64,000 nt of DNA from Phascolarctos cinereus (Eukaryota > Chordata > Mammalia > Diprotodontia > Phascolarctidae): positions 434,001 to 498,000 of the forward strand of contig NW_018344106.1 of NCBI RefSeq assembly GCF_002099425.1. The letters run 5' to 3'. Positions 1-16,084 of the stretch are shown piece by piece (position 1 is the first letter of the stretch; the number at the start of each line of letters is the position of its first letter). The position numbers and the translations under genes are program-made. Below the pieces are notes generated by a model. That model did no database searches. It had not been told where the DNA came from and worked only from the letters and a program-made list of their open reading frames with translations.

Positions 1-48
1 GTTTTGCTTATATTTCTTCTATTAATTATTAATTTCCTTGAAGTGTTG

Positions 49-296
49 TTTGGTTGTTTCAGTTGTATTTGACCCTTTGTGACCCTATTTGGTGCTGTCT
101 TGGCAAAGATACTGGAGTGGTTTGCCATCTTCTTCTCTGGCTTATTTTACAGATGAGGAAACTGAGGCAAACATGGTGAAGTGACTTGTCCATGGTTACA
201 GAGTTAGTGTTGGAGAGCAGATTTGAACTCAGGAAGATGAGTCTTCCTGGCTCTAGGCCCAGAACTCTATCCACTGCAGCGCCACCTAGCTGCCCC
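49..296 (-). mobile_element. Marsupial tRNA-type SINE, minus strand
   Basis: The reverse complement starts with GGGGCAGCTAGGTGGCGCTG at 296, has the box-B-like TTCAAATC core near 215, and runs through the LINE-like tail (GGCAAACCACTCCAGTATCT at 106-125) to the end of the element near 49. The copy is nearly full length and inserted in the L1 remnant. Confidence 0.85.
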
Positions 297-637
297 ATCT
301 ATAACTTAGAGAGGAATATTAAAGACTCCTACTATTACTGTGTTTTTGCCAATATCTTCTTGCAATTTGCCTAGTTTTTCTCTTAAGAACTTAGCCACCA
401 TACCATTTTGTGCTTATGCAGGTAACACTTTAATTTTTCCTGTTTATGATGCTGTCGACCACAATACAGTTTCCTTATCTCTTTTGACTTTATTAATTTT
501 TATTGTTGCCTTATCTGAGATCCAAATTATATCACCTACTTTTTTAGAGTAGTGTGAAGCATAGTAGATTTTGTTCCATCCCCTTATTTTCATTCTGTAT
601 GTGACTTGTATTTCTTATATGCTGCAAATTGTGGGAG

Positions 638-640
<3 letters not shown>

Positions 641-681
<41 letters not shown>

Positions 682-810
682 CAGTTGGGGTTAAATGACT
701 TGCCCAGAGTCACACAGCTAGGAAATATTATGTGTCTGAGGCCGGATTTAAACTCAGGTCCTCCTAACTCCAGGGCCATTGCTCTATCCACTGCACCACC
801 CAGCTGCCCC
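641..810 (-). mobile_element. Marsupial SINE (minus) with (TG)20 at its 3' side
   Basis: Positions 681-810 are the reverse complement of the GGGCAGCTGGGTGGTGCAGT-type head and core. 641-680 is a pure (TG)20 microsatellite, which probably grew from the SINE tail. The surrounding L1 sequence continues at 811. Confidence 0.8.
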
Positions 811-960
811 CAAATTGTTTTTTTTTTGTCTTCTTATTTACTCAATTCTCAATTCTTTTTCTTGTTGTTGGAGAAATTAATCCATTCACTTTTAGGGTGA
901 TAATGATCTCTCTCTTTCTTTTTTTTGTTTTCTTCTACTTACTATTTATGTTTGTATGTG

Positions 961-1444
961 AAGGATCAAGAGTGGGAAAGGAAAGGAACAAGGGCAGACC
1001 AGGAAAGATAAGTTTAGAGAACAGGGATGGATGGATGGACCTGCAATCATGGTGAAGAGTAAGTTTAGGAGGAGTGATGCAGAGGGAAAAATGATGATGG
1101 ATAGAAGGGAAAATGATGATGGATAGAAGGTGAAATGGTGGATAAAGATCAGAGAGAGGAAGTTCACAGTCCTGGCTCATCGAGGTAGAACAGTTGTGGG
1201 TAATGGTCAGATCGAGGTTTGATCATCCTCATGTATGGTTGAGGTAGAGTAAGGATAAACCTGCCCACCTCCCAGTTACCATTTCTAGAGGGTGGCTGGG
1301 TTTGCAAAGCACTTGCCACACACTGATTGTTTGTCAAAGTGGCATTATCTTCATTTTACAAATGAAGAGACCACAGCTCAGTCTGGGTCCTATATGGTGG
1401 GTATTTATAGTTAGATTTGAACTTGTCCCTTGACTGCAAGTCAA
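961..1444. other. Intronic or upstream sequence with a short GATG-rich tract and a MIR scrap
   Basis: 1020-1160 has imperfect ggatggatgg/gatgatggataga repeats. 1330-1440 resembles the tail half of a reverse-strand MIR (cattttacaaatgaagagac). No gene or exon is seen. Confidence 0.4.
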
Positions 1445-1700
1445 GGCATCTAGGTAGCACAGTGGATGGAGCCTAGACTCTGAGTCACGGAAACCTGAAT
1501 TCAAATCCTGCTGCATACTCTCCCTGGTAGCAATCCTGGGCAAGTCAAGTAACCTCTCAGTGCCTCAATTTCCTTATTTGTAAAACAGGGTTAATAATAG
1601 CACCTACCTCTCAGTGTTGTTGTGAGGATCAAGTGAGCAGACACATATAGGCTTCATAAACCTTAAAGTCCTCTCTAAATGGTAGCTAGTATTATTAGTA
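1445..1700 (+). mobile_element. MIR/CORE-SINE, plus strand
   Basis: Follows the MIR plan: a tRNA-like head (ctaggtagcacagtggatgg), a degraded TTCAAATCC box, then gcctcaatttccttatttgt, then acctacctctcagtgttgtt with gtgaggatcaagtgag. It is diverged, so old. Confidence 0.7.
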
Positions 1701-2970
1701 GAATCGATTATAGCAATAACAATAGTGAAACTTAGTATTCGTGAGCCAAGCATTCTTTCTTCTGGATCATTCTTCCCTCAAAGGCTGATTAATTTTGGTC
1801 ACTGAAAGAGTCTTCATTTTAGCCACAGACCGAGTCCTAGGCCAGGCCACTGAGTGACCCCCCCCTCCACCCCCACCACTGGCCTTTGACAGATTTGGCT
1901 GGAAAACAGATGGTCAGAAAGGCTTGTCTGAATTCATGAAAGGGAAGGTGGACAAGGTCCAGTGAGCTCCGCTCTTAATGGCCTCAGATCACCAGGAGAA
2001 TTTGTATCTGAAAAGGCAGCCTGTTGATCCAAGGCTTCTGATTGAAGAGCTGGTCACGTAGCTCCTGCCTGGCTGAGAAACGGCCAGCAAGTCTTTGGGG
2101 AGGGAATCAAATTGAAGCAATCTCTCGTATTTATAAACCTTTCATTCTTCCACTTACAAACCTAGTCCTGCCCCTCCTGGAGCCGGGCAGATCATCCTTC
2201 TGACAGGAGGTCCTCTGGGGACATGGGGGGCTTCTGGAGACATGTGATGGCCACCAGGATTACAGGAACACTGCCCTCCCCCTGCCCCCTACTTGACCCA
2301 AGCTGCAGGGGACTCTGGGACAAGCTGGAGAAGCTTTGTAGCTGCACAGGAATAATCTATACCTAGCACCCAACATGGTGCCTCACACTGAGCTAGAGCT
2401 TAATGCTTGTTGCTTGGCCCCAGCCTCCTGAGTGCTGTGCTCTTAGAGGTCACTGGATGAAAATATCCCAGAGACCCTGAGATTTAGGAAGGCCTGAGCA
2501 GAGCTGAGGATGCTGGGGCTGTCCTTCCTACCACAGCGCTGGGCTGCAAATACTGACTGAGCACCCTAAGGATGTGGGGCTTAGGGTCTAGAACAGCAGT
2601 GCCCTTAGCACTGGCCATGTCTAACGGAAGGTCCCTGATGCAAAAAGGGAGGAAATGCAGTTGGAATCATGATTCTTCTGTTGCCCAGATCTCTCTCCTC
2701 TCCATAGATGTACCATGTGTCACAGGGAGCCATGTTGGACTGGAGGCCCATTGGTCTGGTCAGTCTGATTGTGTCCTCATATTCTGCAAGGTCACCCAGG
2801 CTTTCCCTGCAATAGCCCACCAAGAGGTGTCTGTACCTGCCTGTGAACAGGTGACTTCACTGGGATCTTGGTCAAGGCTTGGGTTCAGCATAAGACGCTC
2901 TCTGGGCAGTGGTCAGTGAGGGAGGCCATGCGTTCTTTGGTACAGTTGAAATGAAAGGGTAGAGAATATG
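1701..2970. other. Unique-looking sequence, no feature recognised
   Basis: No repeat signature or exon. It was searched for the upstream WSC-domain exons of WSCD1 without success. The 115-aa open frame at 2572-2919 lacks any recognisable motif and I treat it as chance. Confidence 0.4.
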
Positions 2971-3209
2971 CATTTTTATTAAGCACCTACTATGTGCAGG
3001 CACGGTGCTAAAAGCTTTTACAAATATGATCTCATTCGACCCTAGCAACAACCCTGGGGGTAGGTGCTTTTATTATCCCCATTTTACAGATGAGGAAACT
3101 GAGAAATAGGTAAATGACTTGCCAAAAGACACACAGCTAGTAATTGTCTGAGGTGGGATTAGAGCTCCAGGTCTGGTGCTCCATGCACTGTGGTGCCCCC
3201 TGCTGCCCT
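2971..3209 (-). mobile_element. CORE-SINE (MIR/THER-like), minus strand
   Basis: The plus strand reads ttattaagcacctactatgt ... atctcatt ... attttacagatgaggaaact ... cacacagctagtaattg ... ctgctgccc, the standard reverse-complement order of a MIR-family CORE-SINE found as a long copy in marsupials. Confidence 0.8.
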
Positions 3210-3297
3210 CAAAGGAGGAGAGCAAGAACACTGAGTCCTTTCCAATGACCGAAGATTTGGGTGTGGGGGAATAAAGAGCATTACATTTGGGCTTCTT

Positions 3298-3450
3298 GGG
3301 GCAGCTAGGTGGTGTAGCAGATAAAGCATTGGCCCTGAAGTCAGGAGGACCTGAGTTCAAATCTGGCCTCAGACCAAACATTTGACACTCACTAGCTGTG
3401 TGACCCTGGGAAAGTCACTTGACCCCAATTGCTTGAAAAACAAAAAAAAA
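3298..3450 (+). mobile_element. Marsupial tRNA-type SINE, plus strand
   Basis: Full-length short form: ggggcagctaggtggtgtag, then gacctgagttcaaatctggc, then tagctgtgtgaccctgggaa, ending in an A-rich tail with A9. It looks relatively young. It lies about 340 bp upstream of WSCD1 exon A. Confidence 0.9.
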
Positions 3451-3793
3451 TCTGGACTTCCTCAGCTTTGGAGGTCACAGAACCTCAGAGCTGGGCAGGA
3501 GCTCAGAGCCCTCTTGTCCAGCCCCACCCCCAACCTTCCCACAAGGGGTCCCTCCATCACCCCTAGATAGCCTAGCATCTGTTGGGCTGGGAGTGACTTA
3601 GGGGTAGGTGGTACGAGTTATTAGACCCATTTTAGAGATGAAGAAACTGAGGCTCCGAGAGGTGCCAACACAATTAGTTATTAAATGGCTGCCACTTCAT
3701 TTTTGGCTTCCTTCTCCAGCTTCTGCAGCACAGGGTGACACCATCTTTGCATTTGTCCATGAGCCTTCTCTCCTCCTCCATTTGCTCTGACAG

Positions 3794-3953
3794 GAGTTTC
3801 CACTGGCAGTCATCAGAGGCCCTGAGTGCTTTTGTGGCTATCCTACCCCGAAGTTCAGCCTGCATGATGCGGTGGACAGCTCCCTCTGCACCTGGGACCC
3901 TGAGACCCCGGGCTGGGGGGATTACTGTGTGGTCTACCAGACACCCATCCAAG
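3794..3953 (+). CDS. WSCD1: WSCD1 exon A: end of second WSC domain (partial gene)
   Basis: First WSCD1 coding exon visible in the window. It is 160 nt, in phase 0, and encodes EFPLAVIRGPECFCGYPTP and onward to YCVVYQTPIQ. This is the C-terminal part of the second WSC domain, a cysteine-rich fold thought to bind carbohydrate. Cysteines at ECFCGY, SSLC and DYC fit the WSC pattern. The acceptor is a pyrimidine-rich tract ending in gacag; an in-frame TGA lies just upstream at 3788-3790, so the exon cannot extend 5'. The donor is AAG|GTGAGG. One base (G) carries over to complete an Asp codon in the next exon. Upstream exons (cytoplasmic tail, membrane anchor, first WSC domain) must lie before position 1; none was seen in 1-3793. 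The WSCD1 paralogue choice rests on remembered human sequence. Confidence 0.93.
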
Positions 3954-9943
<5,990 letters not shown>

Positions 9944-10746
9944 TAAAAATGGCACCAACATATTTTGTCTTTACCTTTAATTTTGAATAAGTCCTCTCAC
10001 CATTCCCTATGCCTTTAGAATAGAAGCCAAGCCTTTCTTGGAACAAAGAATAAAACTAAGAAAGAAAGCCCAGCAGGTCCACAACACTGCCCAGTGTGTG
10101 CATCAAGCCTGCCAGCCATGACGGCAGTGTTGTACACCCATGGCTCCCCCCTGCCACAGAGGGAAGGGGGCTCCTGGTGTGGGAGCCAAGCTTGGGCAGT
10201 AGAAGGATGCAGCCCTCGGTTTCTCCTGCTGGTGTTATTCACTGCATGTCTGCTTTACTTTGCATCAGGTTAGGCTGCTCTCTGCAGGCTTCTCTCTACT
10301 CATCATAGCCCTTGTTTCTTAGGGTATGATAGTGATTTCCCAAGATGCCCGTGCACCTTGCCAGTGTGACCCTCCCTCAGTGGGCATGCATTGTTTTCAT
10401 TTCTCTGCCAGTTGGCTCCCATGAGTGCCCCTATCCTAGAACTGCTCGGCTCTGGACAGGCCTATAGGGACCCAGCCTTGGGGTGCAGACCCTCACCCTT
10501 CAGAGGTCTTTTCAGGGTAGGGTCAGTGCTAAGGGTGAGAGCCTCTAATTCTGAGGTGCTAATTCACTCATCTCTCAGTTTCAGCTGAGGCTTGGTTGGT
10601 CTTCCAGACTCTTATGACTGACTGGCATCTTGCACAGGGGTTGCTTAGAGATCCTTGCAGCACTACTTTATAGGACATCCTCTGGCCCTAGGGCTATGTG
10701 ACCAGGGATGTGCTTGGGGCACTCCTGTGCTCCCACTCTCCTCCCT

Positions 10747-10747
<1 letters not shown>

Positions 10748-10798
<51 letters not shown>
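10748..10798 (+). repeat. (TAA)17 microsatellite
   Basis: Perfect TAA/AAT repeat of about 51 bp sitting at the 3' side of the minus-strand CORE-SINE that follows; it probably arose from the SINE tail. Confidence 0.95.
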
Positions 10799-10799
<1 letters not shown>

Positions 10800-11056
10800 C
10801 AATTAGCTAACATTTAGATGGCATTCACTGTGTGTCAGGCACTGTGCTAAGTACCAGACAATTATTATCTCATTTGATCCTCACAACAACCCTGAGAGGT
10901 AGATGCTATAATTATCCCCATTTTACAGATAAGGAAACTGAGGCAGACAGGCTAAGTGACTTGCCCAGGGTCACATAGCTAGGAATTGCCTGAGCTGGAT
11001 CTGAACTCAGGTCCTCTTGGCCTACTGCTCTATCCACCATCCCACCTAGCTACCCC
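10799..11056 (-). mobile_element. CORE-SINE (MIR/THER-like), minus strand
   Basis: Reverse complement order: tgtcaggcactgtgctaagt, atctcatttgatcctcacaa, attttacagataaggaaact, gacttgcccagggtcacata, ending cccacctagctacccc. Near full length. Confidence 0.85.
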
Positions 11057-11698
11057 CTACTGTGTGAAACTTGGTTTTGGGTCTTGCTCCCACCTGTGGC
11101 TGGCTGCTGCCTACCCATCCCAAGGAAGCCCTCTGTCTGTGGTCAATGTGGTCCTCAGGCAGCCCATAAGGATAGGCCTCAGAACTTTCCTAGCCTTTGA
11201 AAATAGAGCATTTCCTAAGACTGGGGAAAGTATAAGCTGGAGACAGCCAGCTCTGAAGGACGCTTCCTCAGACTCAGGAGCCTTGCTTAGGTGGTGCTCT
11301 GTATCAGTCTGAACACCCAGAGCAAGGGTAGGAGGCATAAGGTGCCTGAAGCTGGGGCAATGGGAGGGGCAGGGAGTGTGGTAAGAGCAGAGCCCTAGCC
11401 TGGCTTAGCCCACAACTGGCACCCAAAGCAGAGCCAGTGAAGGAGTCAAGGAAATGTATGACCCTGCACTGGCCAATTCCACAGCTGGGTAGGATGAGAC
11501 CTACCAGGAAGGGATGGGTGGATGGAGAGGCCATACTCTCCTTCCCGGCAGGTCTCCGAGTTCAGTGCATGGGACACCCTCTTGCTGATTCTCATGCCCC
11601 ACTCAGCCCCAACCCCCCAGCACACCAGCCCTCCACATGCTTAGGAACCTACTTTGACCTCAGTCTTGGCCAGACCCAATCAGAAATGTGGTGGTCTC

Positions 11699-11726
11699 TC
11701 TGTGTGTGTGTGTGTGTATGTGTGTA
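11699..11726 (+). repeat. (TG)n microsatellite
   Basis: A short TG run with one TATG interruption. Confidence 0.85.
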
Positions 11727-11845
11727 AAAGCACATGGGGGCCACTCTTCCCTGCCCCCCCCACCATCTGTGTTCCACAGAACACTGTCCCTTCTGAAGCC
11801 TGATCCTAGTACGTACTTAATAAAGGTTTATTGATTGGTTAACTA

Positions 11846-12535
11846 AAAGCCAAACAGAGGTTCTAGATGTCAAAGGGAGCCACTGAAGGAGGATGAACTA
11901 GAATGGGGAGAGACCTGAGGCAGGCATTCCCCCACCAGCTATTGCAATAATCCAAGTGTGAGGTAATGAGTGTCTGCACCAGAAGGGCAGCTGTGTGAGT
12001 TGGGAGAATGGGGTGGAGGTGGGGAGATATGTGAAAATTATTGTGACAGTAGAGACAACAGATTTTAGCAACACATTAGATTGGGGAGGAGAACTGGGTT
12101 ACTCTAAGTTGTGCACCTGGGGGACTGGGAGGATGGTAGTGCCATCCACAGTAAGAGGGAAGTCTGGAAGAGGGAAGAGTTTTGGGAAAAGAGTGCTTTC
12201 AGTTTTGGACGTGTTGTTAATCTCGAGATATCTACAAGGCATACAATTCAATATGTTCAGGAAACTGTGATGTTAGGAGAGAGATTCAATATGTATAGAC
12301 TGACCTGGGAATCATCTGTACAGAGATGCTTGTTGAAGCCTTATGAGCTCACCAAATGCAATAGCATGGAAGGGAAAGAGAGGAGGATCAACAGCGTGTC
12401 CTTAGGAAACACCTAAAGTTAGTGGGAGCGAAGTGGAAATGTCCCACAAAGGAAACTGTGAAAGGCTGGTCAATGGGGTAGAAACATCAGGGTCATGGAA
12501 ACCCAGAAAAGAGAGAGCACCCAGGAGTATAGGGT
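11846..12535 (+). repeat. Long ancient interspersed repeat, left part (split by NUMT)
   Basis: Starts after an L2-like terminus (ttaataaaggtttattgatt). Landmarks include ggagagacctgaggcaggca, attgcaataatccaagtgtg, gggactgggaggatggtagt, gaatcatctgtacagagatg, cttaggaaacacctaaag. The same family occurs at 35262-35740, 46650-47035 and 52970-53430, each covering a different part. I recognise it as a widespread kilobase-long mammalian repeat but cannot name the family. The right part resumes at about 13162. Confidence 0.65.
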
Positions 12536-13161
12536 TAGTGATAGAAGGGTTAATATAATCACTATTGTTATGGGGGTGGATTTGTTTCATAAGTTAGCTA
12601 ATGATTTAATATTGGTTGTGGATGTTAGGTTTAGGGTTAGAAATATAGTTAGTGTAGCAGTAATGTAAATAAGTAGGTTTAAGAGAGTTATGGTTGTATT
12701 AATTAGGATAATAATAGTTATTCAGCCTATGTAAGCAATGGATGAATATGCTAGAATTTTTTGTAGGTGTGTTTGATTTAGTCCTCCTCACCCTCCTAGT
12801 AGTGTTGATAGAATGGCTAGGGTTGCTAAGATCTTTATGTTTAGTGACGGTGAGATTTGGTATATGATTGATATGGGGGCTACTTTTTGTCAAGTTAGTA
12901 GGATTATGCTGGATAGGAGTGGAATTCCTTGTGTAACTTCAGGTACTCAGAAGTGGAATGGTGCTAGTCCTAGTTTAATGGCTAGGGCTAGTGTTATGAA
13001 GATTGAAGCTAGGTGGTCAGATATTTGGAGTAGAGTTCATTGATTTGTTATTCAGGCGTTATAGATAATAGCGAATATAATCATTATTGATGCAGTTGAT
13101 TGTGTTAAAAATATTTGATGGCAGATTCGGTGGCTTGTGAGTGGTTGGGATGATAAGATAA
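12536..13161 (-). pseudogene. NUMT: nuclear copy of mitochondrial ND2
   Basis: Read on the minus strand with the vertebrate mitochondrial code (TGA Trp, ATA Met), about 590 nt encode ND2, NADH dehydrogenase subunit 2: [60 protein letters not shown] and LANLWNKSTPMTM, ending near TLLSL. Reading starts about 13110; further 5' the QATESAIKYF segment joins after one missing T in a T run. No other break was seen, and with nuclear code the frame is full of TGA. It covers roughly the central to C-terminal two thirds of ND2. It cannot function in the nucleus. Ends are within about 10 bp, set by loss of ND2 similarity and return of the flanking repeat. Confidence 0.95.
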
Positions 13162-13400
13162 GATAAGTACCATGTCAAAGGCAGAAGAAAGAGGATTGAT
13201 AAAAGGCCATTGGGATTGGGGACTTTGGAGAGAGCAGCTCCAGTTGGCTGATGAGGCTGAAAGCCAGACTCCAGAGGATTTATAAGAGAGTTGGAGGAGA
13301 GGAGTGGAGGCATTGATTGCAAAGGGCTCTCTCAAGGAGTTTCCATGGAAGAGAGTTACTAATGGAAGAAACCTTGGGAGAATCTCTTAAAGAAACAATT
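13162..13400 (+). repeat. Long ancient interspersed repeat, right part
   Basis: Resumes the repeat broken by the NUMT: catgtcaaaggcagaagaaa, ttgataaaaggccattggga, ctttggagagagcagctcca, ctgaaagccagactccagag, caaggagtttccatggaaga. Confidence 0.65.
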
Positions 13401-14015
13401 GGCTGAGACAAGGGGCTGACTTCTTTATTGGTCTAAGAATAATCATGGGTCAATCTTTAATTGAACATTATCTTGGTGTGTGTATATTCATTAAGGAAAT
13501 TGGTGTATAATTTTCTTTTTTCATGTTATTTTAACCTCATTTTCAAATTACTACTGTATTTGTCTGATCAGAGACATTGGGTAATGCCCTATCATGCTCT
13601 GCATATGAATCATCTGTGCAACACATGGGGTACTTATTCCAAGAAAATTAGAAAGAATTCCCCTAAGAATTCCCATTAAAGAAATTATCCATCATGACCA
13701 GGTAGGATGTATACCAAACCATGCAAGGCTAGTTCAGTATCAGAAAACACAGGAACAAAACCTGACTAGAGACCCCATCTAGTACCTGGAACTATCTGGC
13801 CAGAGCACAGGCAAAATAAGAGGGGCCACTGATATTGGAGCTGCTTTTGAAAAAAATTTTGGACCAATTATCATTATGGGAAATTGGGTAAAACCAAGGA
13901 GCTAAGAAGGCAAATGTGCCCAGAGGCAAAATGGAAGATAAACAGACCAGGGCATGGCTTGAGGACCCAACCACATGGATGCAAGAAATGGGAAGGTGGA
14001 AGCTTCTCATATCTA
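13401..14015. other. Unassigned intronic sequence
   Basis: No exon or repeat family recognised. It ends at the HAL1 target-site duplication. Confidence 0.4.
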
Positions 14016-14944
14016 GGTTTGCTTTTTTAAAAATTTTATTAATTTATTCTGATTTATCAACAATCACTTCCATATGCATTTGAGTTTAAAATTTTTCTCC
14101 CCCTTCCTCCCCACCACCCTCCCCAAGACGGTGCACAATCTGATATAGGCTATACATTTATATTCCTATTAAACATATTTTCACATTAGTGAAGTTGTAA
14201 GCTAAAATTAAAATCAATAGGAGGAACCATCAGAAAGAGAAAACAAAACTCAACAGAAGAGGAAAAAAAGATAGGGATTCAACTTTTACGTTTATGATTA
14301 CTATCTGTGTCTTTTTCTCCATCCTTTTTCCCCCGTTTATGCTTTTCTTTCTCCTCTCTCCCTTCCCCCCCTCACCAGTACTTTGCTTTTGACCACCGCC
14401 TCCTTCAGTCTCTCCTCCCTTCTATTATTCCCCTCCCCCACTTCTTCCTTCCCATCCACCCTCCCTTTTCTTTCCCCTTTTGCCTCCTACTGCCCAAAAG
14501 GCGGAGTTAGATTTCCATACCTAACTGATTATGTTATTCCCTTCTTGAGCCAAATCTGATGACAGTAAGGTTCAAACAATGCTCACCTCCCTCCCTTCTT
14601 TCCCTTTGCTGTAATAGGATTTTCTGTCTTTTCCTGCAATGTAATTTACCCTTGTCTGCCTCCTCCTTTCTCAGTACATTTTCTAAGATCAGACTAATCC
14701 TCTTACTTGGATCCATTTAACCCACTTGATTAGATTTTTTTTTATCATTACATCAAAGTCAACTAATATCCACCCCCTTTATGTATACTCCTTTAACATG
14801 GTGTAGTAACAATACAGTTCTCAAGAGTTGCAAGTGTCATCTTCCCTTGTAGGGATGTAAACAGTTTGCCCTTTATTAACAACATTTTGTATCTTTCTGT
14901 CCCATTTACCTTTTTATGTCTTTCTTGAATCTTGCACTTGAAGA

Positions 14945-15951
14945 TCAAATTTTTTTGTTGAGCTCTGGTCTTTTTATGAGGAAGGTTTGGAAGTCCACTG
15001 TTTCATTGAATATCCATCTCCTCCCTTGAAAAATCATGCTCATTTTTGCAGGGTAGTTGATCCTTGGCTGCAACCCAAGCTCCTTTGCCTTACTGAATAT
15101 CATGTTCCATGCCCTGTGGTCTTTTATTGTAGAAGCTGGAAGGTCCTGTGTAATCCTGATTGTGATTCCATGATATTTAAATTGCTTCTTTCTGGCTGCT
15201 TGCAGCACCTTCTCTTTCTTCTGGTAATTTTGGAATTTTGCTCTTATATTCCTTGGTGTTGTTAATTTGGGATCTCTTTCAGGTGGTGAGCGGTGTATTC
15301 TTTCTATGGTTATTTTACCTTCTGGTTCTAGGACTTCAGGTCAGTTTCCCTTTATGATTTCCTGAAAGATACTGTCCAGGCTCTTTTTTTTTTTAATCAT
15401 GATTTTCAGGTAGTCCAGTGATTTTTAAATTGTCTCTCCTGGATCGATTTTCCAGGTCAGTTGTTTTACCGATGAATTATTTCATGTTTTCATCCATTTT
15501 TTCATTTTTTTGTTTCTGTTTGATTCTTGCTCTCTCATAGAATCATTAGTTTCCATTTGTCCAATTCTAGTTTTTAACAGATTGTTTTCTTCTGTTAGTT
15601 TTTGTACTTTCTTCTTCAATTGGCCAATTGTATTTTTAAGGGATTTGTTTTCTTCAGTGTACTTTTTTTTTTTTCCAGTTGGCCAATTGTGTTTTTTAGG
15701 GACCTGTTTTCTTCAGTGTACTTTTTTTCCAATTGGCCAATTGTATTTTTTAAGGACTCTTCTACCTCTCTCATTAGACTTTTAAAATCCTTCTTGAGCT
15801 CCTCTAAGAAGGCTTTTTGGGCTTCAGACCAGTTCATATTCCCTTTTGATGTTGAAGATGTGGGTTTGTTGACAATGATGTCCTCTTCAGAATTTCTGTC
15901 TTGATCTTCACTCTTCTCATAATATGAATCTATGGTAACATTTCTACTCAT
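14945..15951 (-). pseudogene. HAL1 ORF1 (ORF1p-like, transposase_22 family), broken
   Basis: N-terminus MSRNVTIDSYYEKSEDQDRN from 15951, then coiled-coil heptads. The motif LKNTIGQLEKK repeats because a 54-59 bp unit around the DNA core tggccaattg recurs at 15621, 15680 and 15734; the 59-bp step puts copies out of frame. RRM part around 15300-15480 contains in-frame stops. The C-terminal domain (15208-14945) is open and ends KRPELNKKI. Family role: trimeric RNA-binding protein. Not functional here. Confidence 0.85.
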
Positions 15952-16084
15952 GGTTTTTCATTCTGTTTGGCTTTAAAGAGATTGAGCTCTCCTGCTGGGG
16001 AACAGAGGGCACTAACCCAAGCTTCTTGTGTTGGGAGCCTAGGTCTTGGTCACTGGCTTCATGTGCTGGGGCCTCTTATGTTGG

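Larger units (their letters stand above)
1..960 (-). mobile_element. L1 LINE ORF2 remnant interrupted by two SINEs
   Basis: An AT-rich block whose reverse complement resembles the middle of mammalian L1 ORF2. The plus strand carries the familiar antisense run around 310-470 (tattattgtgtt, cctagtttttctcttaagaa) and 560-640 (ccatccccttattttcattc). SINEs occupy 49-296 and 641-810, and the L1 resumes on each side. No open frame survives. Both ends are indefinite; the left one probably lies outside the window. Confidence 0.65.

Noticed and set aside
3298-3450. tRNA gene
   Set aside because: The box-B-like core belongs to a tRNA-derived SINE; no cloverleaf was found.
12699-12893. 64-aa nuclear-code frame as a gene
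   Set aside because: It is an out-of-frame reading of the mitochondrial ND2 copy.
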